A DNA stretch of 64,000 nucleotides from Chelonoidis abingdonii (GCF_003597395.2 NC_133770.1:298341827-298405826); one strand, 5' to 3'; positions 21,076 through 32,964 are shown, counted from the stretch's first letter. Program-made: numbers and translations. Notes: generated by a model from the letters alone, not told the origin.

Positions 21076-22238
21076 AACTGCAAGTCAAAGCTCCCAGAGA
21101 CTTTTATGGGCGAGGAGGAGACCCATCATATTTTGCACTTACATCACTCTCCTAGAAAGATTTTAAAAGGTTGGGAGCTGGCGTAAATTGACCCCCAGGA
21201 GAGAGAAGATGATTTGCACCAGTTGAGGATCTGGCCCTTAATCCCAAAGTGTCATTGAAGCGGTGGGGTCTTCAAAGGGCTGCGGTGTAATCAGCGAACC
21301 ACACCGTGCACAGTTGGCTCCCTGCCTTGGCTTCTCTCCACCTCCTGCAGTTCCTCCCGTGCAGACCTGGTTTGCCCTTCCCTAGTGCTGGCGCTGGCCA
21401 TCCCATCCGAGCACTCACTGCATGGGGGAGCCAGAGCCAAAGGCTGGCCATAGGCAGATCAGCAGCAAATGCCAGGCCATGCTCACTACCGAGCCAGCTG
21501 TGTCAGCAGTGCCATCCCTTTAACAAATAGCTCTCAACTTGCAAAGCAGAGCCAGCAACCGTTTGGAATAGGGCGCAAACGAGGAGCAATTAGCCAGCAC
21601 TGGTGAAGTCCCCCCTCCAGCAGCTGCTGCTGCCCCGGGGACACGGAGCCTGGGGGCGGGTGCTAAGTGCTGGATGGAGGCGAATGCAGCAGCCATTTTG
21701 GCTCAGCCGCAGGCCCTACTGCCTTTGCTGAGAGACGACACCATGATGATCCCGATGCGCGTCTCCCCGAGGGCTCCATGCCCCCTCCCGAACGTTCCCC
21801 TCTCTTGGCCCTCCAGAAGCCTGTAAAGAAGGCCTTCCCCCAAGCAGGTGTGTGCCCCCTAGATACCCCCCCTCCCGACCTGGCCTTTACACACAGATCT
21901 GCTCCGAGCCAGGCCAACCCAGCATGAGAGGCTCTGAAGCTGGAGCACAGGGTGGGGCACCCTGCTAAGGGAGCCTTGCAGCAGGCTTGAGGCAGGGATG
22001 GGTCCCAACAGCCAGCTGGCAGGGCAGGATGGGACATGCAGAACCTGGGGAGGAAGGGAAGGTCCATCAAGGTTGCTGATCATAATCACCTTCCCGATCC
22101 TACATAACTCTGCCCTTCCTGGCTCGCCTGCTTTTCTCTCTTATTGTCTTGCCTTCCCCGTCCCCCACTCTGCCAACCGTGCCAGCTCTGACCCTTCCTT
22201 CATCTGCATCTCCCACAACCGTTTCTGTGCTATCTTCG
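21076..22238. other. Single-copy GC-rich sequence, no gene recognised
   Basis: Holds a half MITE (ACCAGTTGAGGATCTGGCCC near 21,219) and a GC-rich stretch at 21,600-21,900. The latter has frames on both strands but no similarity, no splice-bounded exon and no promoter I can defend. Confidence 0.4.
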
Positions 22239-22735
22239 TAAGAACGGCCACACAGGGTCAGACCAATGGTCCCTCCAGCCCAGTATCCTGTATTCTGACA
22301 GTGGCCAATGCCAGGTGTTTCAGAGGGAATGAACAGAACAGGGAATCAAGTGATCCATCCCCTGTCGCTCATTCCCAGCTTCTCGCAAACAGAGGCTGGG
22401 GACACCATCCCTGACCATCCTGGTTAATATCCATTGATGGACCTAACCTCCATGAACTTATCTAGTTCCTTTTTTAACCCTGTTACAGTCTTGGCCTTCA
22501 CAACATCCTCTGGCAAAGAGTTCCACAGGTTGACTGTGCGTTGTGTGAAAAAATATTTCCTTTTGTTTCTTTTAAAGCTGCTGCCTATGAATGTCATGTG
22601 GTGACCCCCTAGTGCGTGCGTTATGAGAAGGAGTAAATAACACTGCCTTATTTACTTTCTCCACACCGTCATGATTTTAAGACCTCTCTCATATCCCTGT
22701 TTGTCATGTCTTTTCCAAGATGAAGAGTCCCAGTT
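22239..22735 (-). mobile_element. CR1 3' region, antisense
   Basis: Begins AAGAACGGCCACACAGGG, then TCAGACCAATGGTCCCTCC, TCACAACATCCTCTGGCAA, TTGACTGTGCGTTGTGTG and TATCCCTGTTTGTCATG. This is the 3' UTR and ORF2 end of a turtle CR1 subfamily in reverse. The same subfamily forms the outer CR1 at 52,614-57,235. 5'-truncated near 22,735. Confidence 0.85.
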
Positions 22736-22791
22736 AGAGCAGAAATCAATCACTGCACATGCCATTCCCCTCCGGTCCTTTGCCTTCTCCA

Positions 22792-22914
22792 TATGGTGAC
22801 CAGACAGCAAGTGTGAAAAATTGGGACGGGAGTAGGGGGTAATAGGCACCTGTATAAGACAAAGCCCCAAATATCGGGACTGTCCATGTAAAACTGGGAC
22901 ATCTGGTCACCCTA
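22792..22914. mobile_element. Non-autonomous hAT element (TAGGGTGACC family)
   Basis: 123 bp; ends TATGGTGACCAGAC and GTCTGGTCACCCTA inverted. Perfect 8-bp duplication CTTCTCCA at 22,784-22,791 and 22,915-22,922. The interior carries AAAAATTGGGACGGGAG and GTAAAACTGGGACAT. Non-coding. Confidence 0.9.
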
Positions 22915-22922
22915 CTTCTCCA

Positions 22923-23499
22923 CCAAATGTCTCCAGACAAAGCAAGGGCTGAGGTTGGCTTGGGTTTGAGCACACCATGGGGTTGGTTTGCCACGGCTTT
23001 ATTAGCCTCTTGCGAGTGACTGATTTACTCACTCTTCAGTCATTTGTCGGGCACTGGAATTGAATAGATCTGTCTGCGGTGGCAGGACATTCCCATATAT
23101 CTGAACGGTGTCACCACGAGCCAGCCCCTGCATGTGGCTTTGTGAGGAGAGTGCTGCACTGGTATCCTCTGGAAAAGATTGTGGGCCTGATGCATTTAAT
23201 GACATACCATCGGCACTATCGGTTTATCTCTGCCTTGAGTCTAATTGCCTCTCGTTACCTTACGACCATCTCAGTAATTTCATGGCATTGCCAGGAGTAT
23301 CCACAACAACCTGAACATTGAACAAGGTGGGAAACGAACAGCACTGAAGGCTCCAGGTTGATAGCCCAGGAGCCTTCAACACTTCTGTCTCCTAAGCGGG
23401 GAACAGCAGCAAGAGCTCACCTACATTGCTGCAGCCTTCCTAGCACAGAGCTATCTCAGAGTGAGAACAAGCTTCATCTTCCATGGCCCATTCCATCTG
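22923..23499. other. Single-copy sequence, no gene recognised
   Basis: No repeat family or exon recognised. Short frames on both strands lack similarity. Confidence 0.4.
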
Positions 23500-23793
23500 T
23501 GGCCTTCTAGGCTCTGTCTCAGGTGTGAGGCCAAGCCCCACTTCTGTCCACACACAAATCAGTGTGACTCGGATCAGCCACCACTCAGGTGGACCCTGGT
23601 GGGGATGGGTTAGAGCCCAAGTCCTGTTGTGAGTCATTCTGCAGTGTGGACACAGCTCATACTGCAAACCTGAGTCAGAAGGGCTGTGTTGATACATTAG
23701 CACGGCTGTAAGACCTGGGTCCAGCAATTGTAAACCCACGTTCACAAGCCTGGATCCCACAGATCCAGGCTTAGTGTGCAGTGTAGACATAGG
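23500..23793. mobile_element. MITE of the TGTCTACACTGC class
   Basis: The right end GTGCAGTGTAGACATAGGC (about 23,777-23,793) is clear. The left end near TAGGCTCTGTCTC at 23,507 is diverged. An internal CTGCAGTGTGGACAC copy at about 23,640 suggests a nested or tandem end. Boundaries are approximate. Confidence 0.5.
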
Positions 23794-24027
23794 CTCTAAC
23801 ATTTCACCAAGCACACCTGTCTACTAGGAACTGGGCTGGGCTGAGACCTACCACCTCATTTCACATAGGCCAGCAAACAGCCACCTGACGTTATTAATTA
23901 GTCATAGTGCCAAAAGGCCAGGGCCCTGCTGTGGTAGGTGCTGCACCAACGTCACCGAGAGGAGGTCCCTACCTGGCACAGTTTATAATCCAAGTAACGT
24001 TCCCCTCTCAGCCATGGTGCAGTTCCA

Positions 24028-24745
<718 letters not shown>

Positions 24746-24749
24746 GTGT

Positions 24750-26010
24750 GGCAGCCTGGAGGTGAAAGGGGCAGCAGCCCATTCCAAACCCTACGTGCCA
24801 TCGAGTCTTCTCCCATGGAAGAAGCACATTAGTTCACTGCCCTGCATCCCAAACAAAAGTTATTGCCTGGACCTGGCAAGGTTGGCCACACCCACTGTGC
24901 TGAAGGAATCGAAAAGCACAACCTTGCAGGATTCCGGGCGCCCAGAAAGACTAGCCAGAGGACAGACGAGCAAAATGCTACCCAGCTGCTCGAGCCCTTG
25001 GCCAACAGCTGGGGAATCAGTGCAGCGTGGCAGCCAGCAGCCCGGGCCTGCATCCGGACTCAATCTGCTGAGCCCAGCACGTTTTTGCAGACTGTGCAGT
25101 TTACCAATAAGTCCCTGTAATAATCTACTGTGAGAGAGAGCGTGCGGCTGGGCCTCAGCATCCGCATGTAATAAGTGCTGGAGGTTTAAGTGGGAAAGAA
25201 TTAACTTAAATGTATATCTAGAGAGGAAGGGAATATATAGGTATATTTAAAAAAAACCTGAACTACTGGAGAGCAGTAGAACCAATTTCCCGATTTCAAT
25301 CTCCAGCTCGCTGGGATTCAACCTCTCAGATGTTGCCTGCTTTGCTAAATTGGCTGGTCTGAGGGCCGTTCTGATACCTATTTAGGCTCATTGTGGTGCA
25401 TTTATGAAGGGCTGTCACACAGGCCTGACAGGGTGATGAATTGGCCTGGTTCACCAGAGCTCTATGGGGGGCGAGGGTGCAGACAGAACGGGGAGGTATT
25501 GCTCTCGGGAAGAGAGGGAAAGAGACAGAGACAGAGGAAGGAAAGTGGGAGTGGGAGGAGGAGGAAGCTAGCCAGTGAGTTTCACTCAGTAATCGATTCT
25601 GCTGCCAATAATGACCAGTCCCCGTGGAGGGGGAAGATGGAGGGAGCTGGAAGCAGCAAGTTAAGCAGTTTGCTGCGAAATCCCCCAGGGGGGCTGCAAT
25701 TAGGATATTACAGAAATGCAACGGTGAGGCGCAGTGTCACGGGGCAGGAGGCATAAAATATTCCCAGACAGCAATTTCACCTCTTCAAACTCTCCAGCCC
25801 AGCTTCTGAGCTCCTTTGTACCAGGGTAAATCTGGAATGATCCTGTGGACGTCAGTGGAATGATACCAGACTGAGTGGGGTAACGGAGCGTGAAATCTAG
25901 GCATAGAAATTGGTCTTTCTGGAGAGAGAGAGGTAGACGGCGGGGTTGGGGTTTTCTCTAGCGTTCCCCCTGTAGTATCTAACGCTTTCTGTTTTCCTGT
26001 GTCTCTCACA
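24750..26010. other. Single-copy sequence with an AT-rich block and a purine tract
   Basis: No gene recognised. The AT-rich block at 25,190-25,260 (AGAATTAACTTAAATG, GGAATATATAGGTATATTT) and the GA-rich tract at 25,505-25,570 are the only distinctive features. Confidence 0.4.
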
Positions 26011-26012
26011 TT

Positions 26013-26110
26013 ATTTATCTATAAATAGATGATATAGATAGATATAGTTCTAGCTACAGATACAATGCAGATATAGATCTATATCTGAGACAGATAATAC
26101 CTGTCTCTCT
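26013..26110. repeat. Degenerate GATA/TATC microsatellite
   Basis: TTATCTATAAATAGATGATATAGATAG-type sequence followed by AGATATAGATCTATATCTG. Imperfect (GATA)n with short palindromes such as GATATAGATCTATATC. Simple-sequence origin is likely. Confidence 0.65.
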
Positions 26111-26734
26111 CTAGCTACTTGCTTATCCTAAATATCTCTCCCTATTAATCTCTCTACCAAAGAGTATGCCTCTCAGTCTAGCTCCCTTTCTCCCGTCTTG
26201 CTCTCAGGCACAGGTTTTCCCAGTGAACGTATGGCAGGTAAAGGATTCCTGATTGTATGGTGCGGGCCAAAGGTTTTATTACCACTGGATTGGGATAATT
26301 TGCACAGCTCGCCACCCGTGAGACATGTGGCTATTGCACATTAATTCCAGTAAAACCTTTACACCACATACCCTACTGTGATGTACACCCCCCAGCTATC
26401 TTCATGCAACTGCTCCTCAGATGGACACCCAAGCCCAGGTTTGTGCCTTTGCAGATATGGGCTGGTATTATCAATTTGCACCCTGAAAAGTGGGTCAGAA
26501 GGGAAAAGAATTAGAACAAGTTCTTCCGTGGGTGGATCTCGTCTGTTAGTTGTTTGTGAAGGGATGCATGCTTGCAAGTGCATTTGGAGACCTCCCTGAA
26601 CCTCTGCGTAGCTGGCTCTTGTTCTGAGCATACAGCTTGACCCAGAGCTGTCTGTCTAACCAGGCCCAAGTTCACTTTAATCATCTTAAAAGCAGATTAT
26701 ATATTGAGGAGGAAAGAGAGCAGGGAGAATTTTT
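26111..26734. other. Single-copy sequence, no gene recognised
   Basis: A 10-bp inverted pair AAAGGTTTTA/TAAAACCTTT lies at 26,270-26,279 and 26,351-26,360. Otherwise no repeat, RNA gene or exon was found. Confidence 0.35.
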
Positions 26735-27160
26735 TTTCAGCAAACTGTAAATTTACTGAAAAATGCATTTTGGGGAGCACTGAAACTATTCACCAGTTTA
26801 GATCAAATTTGGAAAATAGTTTTGGCTGAAAAAAATACAAAATGCAGGAGAAAATTTCAGAAATGTCCTAAATGGTTTGTTTTGACATTTTCAAAATGAA
26901 CCACATGTGGTTGATTTTCCACAACGACGTAGACCTCTCATTTTGAAACGACATTTTCACAATGAGCTGTCGGTTCGAACTGTCCTTCAAAATGGTTCAT
27001 TCGCCTTGAGTGAAATTTTGTGTGTGTGAGAGTTGATTTGGTGAGGGAATCCCCGCCAGCCTCTCAAAACATTCAGTTTCAGTTTGAAACGAGCTGCATT
27101 TGCTAAAATTAAAATTATTTTTCAATTCAGCCACTGAACTGAAAAGTCAATCATTCGCTC
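26735..27160. repeat. AT-rich interspersed repeat, class unknown
   Basis: Rich in AAAATTTC/TTTTGA words (GAAAATTTCAGAAATG, TTTTGACATTTTCAAAATG). It resembles the TTTT-rich turtle MITE type also seen at 32,080-32,435 and 59,220-59,395, whose right ends read GACCAGCTCTA or similar. Ends here are not clear and I saw no target duplication. Confidence 0.4.
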
Positions 27161-27389
27161 AGCGTGCTCTCTCTCCTGTGAAATACACCATCAGCCATAT
27201 TCCTATTAGACAGGGGCTGAGCAGAATGTGGATCCGAAGTCCAACCTTACCCATTTCAAAAGCTCACTAGTCTTGGGTTCTAGGGTTTCATCTTGGCTCG
27301 TTATTGAAACTGTGAAGTCCAGGTTTTGCTGTTGTAGTGCAGTCTGCAGTCCCTTTATGATTGTCTAGGCCAAGCCAGGACTTTGTCAT

Positions 27390-27724
27390 TATGTCTACAC
27401 AGCGATAAAACCTGTGGCATTGAGTCTCAGAGCCCAGGTCAACTGACCTGGGTCTTGTCTTCACACACAGTGCGTTAGTGAAAACGCTTCTCCCATTGGT
27501 GTAGTCAATCCATCGTCCTGGGAGAGGCTAGCTCTGTCGACGGGAAAAGCTCTCCCGCTTTTATGTCGCTAGAGGTCTGTAGTGCAGACCTGGACTTGCG
27601 GGGCTCTGAGACCCTCCAGCCCGAGTGTGAATGTCTGCACTGCAGTTTTATAGCCCGGCAGCCCCAGGAAACCATGGCAGCTGACATGGGCCAGCCACAG
27701 GTGTTTTACTGCAGTGTAGACATA
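27390..27724. mobile_element. MITE with TATGTCTACAC ends
   Basis: 335 bp; left end TATGTCTACACAGC and right end GCAGTGTAGACATA are inverted repeats. An internal GAATGTCTGCACTGCAG at about 27,629 is a further copy of the end sequence. The element is non-coding and contains GGGAAAAGCTCTCCCGC foldbacks. Confidence 0.7.
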
Positions 27725-27996
27725 CCCAGGGAGACTCTTTGAGGTGTCACAAAGAGCACAGGTTGTAGGTATTAATCAGGGAATCAGAGCCAACCATAGG
27801 GACTCAGTGTCCAGCAGCCTCACTAAAGAATCCTTTTTATAGTCACTAGCCCCGAGCCCTGTCTCTACTCCATCATCAAGGACGCTCCAGATCTGGAGCT
27901 GAACGTTCAAAATTGGATTGTGGGGGGCCATTCTGTTCCCATTTCTGTCTCCCATACCCACTGGCATATTATTTACTCCTAAAATACTGTGTAGAG

Positions 27997-28178
27997 CAGT
28001 GGTTCTGAGCCTTCCCCCTTGAGGAGTCTGATTCATCATGCGTACCCCATGTTTCACCTCACTTGAAAACCCCAGCTTCGGCTTTCTGCCCCAGACCCCA
28101 GGGAGTCTAGCATTGGCCCCGGAAACCCCATTCAAACGAACCCCCAGGGATAAATGTACCCTTGCCTGAGAACCACTG
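27997..28178. mobile_element. Non-autonomous hAT element (CAGTGGTTCT ends)
   Basis: 182 bp; CAGTGGTTCTGAG on the left and its inverted counterpart GAGAACCACTG on the right. Flanking octamers GTGTAGAG and GTATATAG agree at six of eight, compatible with an eroded 8-bp target duplication. Non-coding. Confidence 0.75.
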
Positions 28179-28379
28179 GTATATAGGAAACAGACAACAC
28201 ATTTTGAAATTGGATATGGAAAATCAAACCCAAAATTATATGTATTATGTATATTTATATTTAAAACGTATTTCCCCCTCTCTAGAAAAGCAGATACTTT
28301 TGTAGTGCTTCCACCTCCCCCTCCCATCCCGGCAGATCTATCCCTCCTTAGCATTATGCATTTCTTCGACTTTAAATAC

Positions 28380-28910
28380 AGTTAAAAATGTGCAAACGAA
28401 GTCAATTTTTACATGGTTGGTTACAGTGATATAAGGCTCCTGTGTCTCAGAACAGGCTAGGGGGCCCCCTCAATGCCCCCTCATCTCAGAACCTGACAGG
28501 CAGCCACTCTGTTAGAATGGGTACCTGGTGCCACGCAGATTGACCTCATTAAGAGAGACTGCTGTAGAAGTAAAATCTAAAAGGTAATAAAAATCGCCAA
28601 TATTTTTTTCAGGACATGTGGTTTTTTTTAACCTCAGATGAAAAATACTTCCTCCTGGATATCTTTCACCCCACAATCCCACCTCTAAGCAAAAACCCTG
28701 CTCGTAGCTTAAATCCTGTATTTGAAACTTGACCCTTCAGGTGAGATGTTAAAGGAGACCTGCACGGGGAAAAAAATGGCTTTTGTGTCTTGCTAATGGA
28801 GAAAGAAGACACAGAAGATTTTAATTCACCTCCGTTATGTTTGTGACATTAGAAATCCACATCCGGCCTCTATGTTTTTTTCCTGGAACACTCAGGGAGT
28901 GATGATGTTG
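28380..28910. other. AT-rich conserved-looking block
   Basis: Unique AT-rich sequence with TGCTAATGG, GATTTTAATTCACC and AGGTAATAAAAATCG. No coding frame. Of the type often conserved near developmental genes; not tested. Confidence 0.25.
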
Positions 28911-28916
28911 GCAGGT

Positions 28917-28961
28917 TGATGACATCACAAGGACCCAGGCAGTAGGCTGATGACATCACAA
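28917..28961. promoter_or_regulatory. Paired TGATGACATCACAA motif
   Basis: The 14-mer TGATGACATCACAA occurs at 28,917-28,930 and again at 28,948-28,961, both preceded by a GGCAG-containing stretch. The core TGACATCA is one base from the CRE palindrome TGACGTCA and resembles AP-1/ATF sites. It may be a small local duplication. Function is inference only. Confidence 0.35.
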
Positions 28962-29454
28962 ACACAAGCAATTGACGAGGAGGTTGGGATTTTAGTCTTC
29001 TTTAACTAGCCCAGCTCTGAACTGTTGCAGGCTAATATAGCTACAGTTGGCCCATGAGCTAAGGCTGGGGTTACCAGAGCAGTTTTACTTTGTCCTTCAA
29101 TCACAGCGCCCCAAAACACTACCTGGAGAGAGTCAGTGATGCAAGAAAAGGAAGGGATTGTAGTAGGGGAGATCCGGAAAGAGGAGAGGAAAGCACAGAT
29201 GGAGGGCAGGGCAGGGAACCCCCCTCACACACACCGCCCCTCAGAAGAAGCCAATGCTGCAGTGGGTGTGTCTTGCAGGAGGTCAGAGAGGAGAAAGGCA
29301 CTAAAGACTGCAAGCCACAAATCACAATCACAGACAGGTGAGACAGGATTTGTATGTGGCAGACCTTTGAGCTGTCCTGCCGCCTAATGCTGCTGGTTTA
29401 GCATATGCACACGTGAAAGAAAGAGCATCAGTTAAAAGGTTCTTTCTTTTATGT
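28962..29454. other. Single-copy sequence, no gene recognised
   Basis: Purine-rich around 29,120-29,220. No recognisable exon or repeat. Confidence 0.4.
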
Positions 29455-29965
29455 CAGGAAATAAGAATGGCCAGACCCGAGCAGACCATGTAGTCTACTG
29501 TCCTGTCTCTGGCAGTAGCCAACACTTCATGTCTGAGAGGAGGGAGCAAGAAACTCCACAGTAAGCAGTTATGGGATAATCTGCCCCCTATGGACTGTTT
29601 CTTCCTGACCCCCATCAGTTATGCCCTGGAGGATGAAGATTTATAATCCTACCAGAACTCCTGTTGCTTTGATTTGTAACCCTTGCTATTCTAACTCTGC
29701 ATAGCCTTGTTATCCAAGCGAACATCAATCCATTTCTATGTTCTTGACCCCTTTAATATCTTGTGGCAGGGAGTTCCACAGGCTCACTGTGCATCAGGTG
29801 AAAAAAAATTCTTTGAACGGTTTTTGATTTGCTCAGTTCCGTTGGCTGTCCCTTTGTTCCTGATTTACTGAGACAGGGTGAAGAGGTTTGTCTCTGATCT
29901 ACCTTTTGCACACTAGGCCTTGTTTTGTACATCTTGAGCATGTCCCTCTTCATTTAAGAAGAGAG
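29455..29965 (-). mobile_element. Older CR1 copy, antisense
   Basis: AATAAGAATGGCCAGACCC, GTAGTCTACTGTCCTGTCTC, AGGGAGTTCCACAGGCTCAC and CATCTTGAGCATGTCCCTC mark the 3' portion of a diverged CR1 subfamily on the minus strand. No usable reading frame remains. Confidence 0.7.
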
Positions 29966-30289
29966 ACACATAGAGCGGCAAGTTACAAGCCATGTGGTCT
30001 GTCTGGAGTAGAGCTGGTAGTTATGGGATAATGGCAGAAGGATCTAATGACATGCTTCAGGACAAAAGCTGCCATCTTGCTGGGGTCAGGTAATAGTCTC
30101 ACCCTTCCCTTATGTATGTACAACATTGCATGGTTAGACGCATTATGGAGGTTGGTGGGGGTTGTGTTACTCTCTGGCATCTGGATGTTGGACTAGATGG
30201 AGCCGCTGCAGCTTCAGTTTGGCAAGCCCTGTGCTCTGAGACACTCTTGGCCTGCCGCTCCTTTTGAAGGGAATTAGAAATAATAACCC

Positions 30290-30530
30290 GCCCTGCCTCG
30301 CACGCACAGTGAATACTCGAGGAGTGATTTACTCGGCGCAGGGGAGGCGGATTTCTCAGTTCTTGGCACTGGTGTTTGATTTTCCTCTTTAGGAATATTC
30401 ATAATCAGTTCTATCACAACACTGCCATTCTTCTAAATGATAGAACAAGCGTTTTTATGCACCTCAGGCGGGTTGCCTGGGAATCGATAGGCGTTAAAAG
30501 CTTCTCTCTGGATTTACTAGAGTGCTGGAT
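30290..30530. other. Conserved-looking single-copy block
   Basis: Non-repetitive, with GAATATTCATAATCAG, a CTCGAGGAGTGATTTACTCGG stretch and GGGAATCGATAGGCG. The mixture of CpG and TAAT words suggests a conserved element. No coding potential seen. Confidence 0.3.
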
Positions 30531-30740
30531 ACGTCCCTTCTCCTCCTGATATTCTGTAGGAGCAGATACCCAGCCTCCACTGTGGGCACTTGTCCCATAG
30601 GGTGTCCTGGGAAAGGACCTTTCTGATAGAAGTCACCTGGGATTGACACCAAACCCTCGCTCAGCTTTCTGTCCCCTGTTCCTCCTCACTGTCCCATGTA
30701 TCTTCCTCTCCTCTTGGTGTGAGGGCTCTGCAGTCTTGCA

Positions 30741-30880
30741 GTGAGATCTTCAAAGCTAAGAAAGCCTTGGCTGGGTTAGTAGTTAGGTGGGAGACCACCT
30801 GGGCACCGCAAGGCACTGACAGAGGCTGACCTCACCTCTTGTCCCTTTAGCTCAAGGTCGAGGCACAAGAGCAGGGGGTG
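30741..30880 (+). repeat. 5S rRNA-derived SINE with tRNA-like part
   Basis: AAAGCTAAGAAAGCC followed by TGGCTGGGTTAGTAGTTAGG and TGGGAGACCACCTGGG closely follows the internal promoter half (A box to C box) of vertebrate 5S rRNA. About 60 bases downstream, CTTTAGCTCAAGGTCGAGGC looks like a tRNA A-box region. The 5S-then-tRNA order is that of AmnSINE-type chimeric SINEs. The missing 5' part of 5S rules out a functional rRNA gene. Confidence 0.65.
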
Positions 30881-31081
30881 AGGGGGAAGTTTGCCCCCAG
30901 GCCTCTACCTTTTCTTCAGTCTTAATGAATATGACACATGAAAACCCTTTAGCACCATGTGCTTGGGAGAAGATGGCATCACGTGACGTTTGTGCTGCTT
31001 TGCTGACCATCCATAGGAGAGAAACAAGTGGTTACCTCACTTCCAGCTCCCAAAGCACTCAGGGCTCAGTTTGCTAGACAG

Positions 31082-31790
31082 CAGTGGTTCTGAGACTGTG
31101 GGGCGGCTCTCCCAAGGGAGGCGCAGGAACGCAGCAAGGGAGGCATGAGCTGTGAGCTATTTTTTTTTAAGAGAGCTGGCTGTCAGCCCCGTGTGGCTGG
31201 GGTTCATGCAGAAGGGTCATGCACACCTGGGAGGCGGGGATTAATGGGACAGCCAGAGCCTTGCCACCTGGGCTCAGGTTCTCCTTCCTCCCAGCTACCC
31301 CCAATTCCTCACCTGGAGGTGGTGGAGCTCTGGCTGTCAGCCACAGGGTGGCAGCAGCAGCACAGAAGGGTGGTCATGGAGCACTAAATCTTCTGGGAAA
31401 AGTGATATTGATGAATATCACTTTTCATATTTCCACCCTTACTTCTGCTATGCTGCGGGAGTGATGTTGCTTTCAGAGCTGGGTGCCCGGGCAGCAGCGG
31501 CTGCTCTCCACTCTACCTTCAGAGCTGGGTGCCAGGCCAGCAGCCACTGCTCTCCACTCTGCCTTCAGAACTGGGTGCCAGGCCAGCAGCCGCTGCTCTC
31601 CACTCTGCCTTCAGAGCTGGGTGCCAGGCCAGCAGCTGCTGCTCTCCACTCTGCCTTCAGAGCTGGGTGCCAGGCCAGCAGCCGCTGCTCTCCACTCTGC
31701 CTTCAGAGCTGGGTGCCAGGCCAGCAGCCGCTGCTCTCTGCGCTGCCTTCAGAGCTGGGTGCCAGGCCAGCAGCCACTGCTAATCTCCCT
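31082..31790. mobile_element. hAT-like element with internal VNTR
   Basis: The left end CAGTGGTTCTGAGAC is the typical hAT terminus, followed by GGAGGCATGAGCTGTGAGC and TTAAGAGAGCTGGCTGTCAG, a sequence I know from turtle hAT elements. The 3' part is a 46-bp tandem array (31,470-31,781). The right inverted end is not recognisable, so the end is approximate and the element is probably truncated or interrupted. Confidence 0.6.
31470..31781. repeat. 46-bp minisatellite, about 6.8 copies
   Basis: Units start at 31,470, 31,516, 31,562, 31,608, 31,654, 31,700 and 31,746. The unit includes TTCAGAGCTGGGTGCCAGG and CCAGCAGCCGCTGCTCTCC. Open pseudo-frames in several registers result from the repeat. 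It lies inside, or forms the end of, the hAT-like element. Confidence 0.95.
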
Positions 31791-32079
31791 GCCACTGCAG
31801 GACTTTTTTGTATGATGCTTATGTTCAGCCAAATTATAATTTCCCAAATTATGGGACACTTTCTTTGGGAGATCATTCCACTCACCCACAGTTCCCCTTA
31901 TTTGGAAAGGTTTCCTGAGAGGCTGGATACATTTTCCTTTGCTTGTATTCATCATGATGCCCCATTGTACCACCCAAAACTATTCCTCCAATCTCCTATT
32001 GTTTTAAGCCTTTCCTGCTCTTGTAAGATAAGAAATGGCTGGTTGCTGCCTTTCCCCACAGGTTTCAAAAACTAGAGAT

Positions 32080-32435
32080 TGGCACAACATGATTTTCCCA
32101 CCTTGGGAAAATTGTCAAGATCCTGAATCTGGAAATCTTGGCAATTTTCACAAGCTAAAAATCTGTGTGGGGGAAATTTTGGTTTGGGTTGATGGAAATC
32201 TTTTGACCCTTTTATTTTATTTTGTTACTATAAATTAACTTACATTTTCAAACAAAACAAACCCAACAGACCAGGACAGTTCAACAGTTTCAAAACTTTG
32301 TCAAATTTTTTTTAAAAACAGGAAATTAGTCAAACCAGACTCTCTTTCTTGTGAAATATTTCCGTTAAAACAAATCAGCATTTTCTGATGAAAAAACGTT
32401 TCAAAGAAAAATTCCTGAGCAGCTCTACTAACGCA
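32080..32435. repeat. AT-rich interspersed repeat ending in AGCAGCTCTA
   Basis: TTTTCC/GGGAAAATT words near the left, and GATGAAAAAACGTTTCAAAG with CCTGAGCAGCTCTACTA at the right. This matches the AT-rich MITE type whose right end reads GACCAGCTCTA at about 59,380. Left border and target duplication not resolved. Confidence 0.45.
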
Positions 32436-32479
32436 CCAGATGGTGTGAGGTACCTTGAGTTACCTCTATGAGGTACTTT

Positions 32480-32705
32480 TATGGCCTCCCTTACCACAGT
32501 ATCGGAGCACCTCACAGTCCTTACTCTATGTATCCCACAACACCCCTGTGAGGTAGGACAGCCTTGTTATACCAATTGTACAGATGGGAAACTGAGGCAG
32601 AGAAAGGGTAACTGATTGTCCAAGATCACATAACAAGTTGGTGGCAGAACAGGAAACTGCATTCAGGTCTTAGATTAGTGCCCCAATCACTGGACCATGT
32701 CGCCC
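32480..32705 (-). repeat. MIR-type SINE, antisense
   Basis: Reverse-complement body: CCCACAACACCCCTGTGAGG, CAGATGGGAAACTGAGGCAG, GTCCAAGATCACATAACAAG and the head segment GCCCCAATCACTGGACCATG. Good match to the tRNA-derived CORE SINE family of this window. Confidence 0.85.
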
Positions 32706-32964
32706 CATTGCTTGTCTTTTCTATTGGGGCTGCAAATGGTCAGTGCCCCCAAAGTTCTGCTTGGCCAATCATGGGGGTCGTTTGGATTGTTTTCTCTTCT
32801 TAAGAGCCATGAATCTTTGCAATTAGAAGGAGCGGGAGAGCGACAAATCCCACTAAAGGTAAAAGGGATTGATTTTAGAAGACACTGTTTAAGAATTTGT
32901 TTTTCTAATGGATCCTAAAGTCTTATCATCAATTTTGCCAAGCTCAGCGGTGCCAGAATGCTTC

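Noticed and set aside
21667..22070. GC-rich coding exon or CpG-island promoter
   Set aside because: Frames on both strands of 85-135 codons without similarity; CpG density is modest and no promoter motifs were found.
30741..30820. 5S rRNA gene
   Set aside because: Only the internal promoter half resembles 5S; the 5' third is absent and substitutions fall in structural positions. A SINE is more likely.
31461..32075. Plus-strand 204-codon frame with ELGARPAA repeats
   Set aside because: By-product of the 46-bp VNTR in a transposon.
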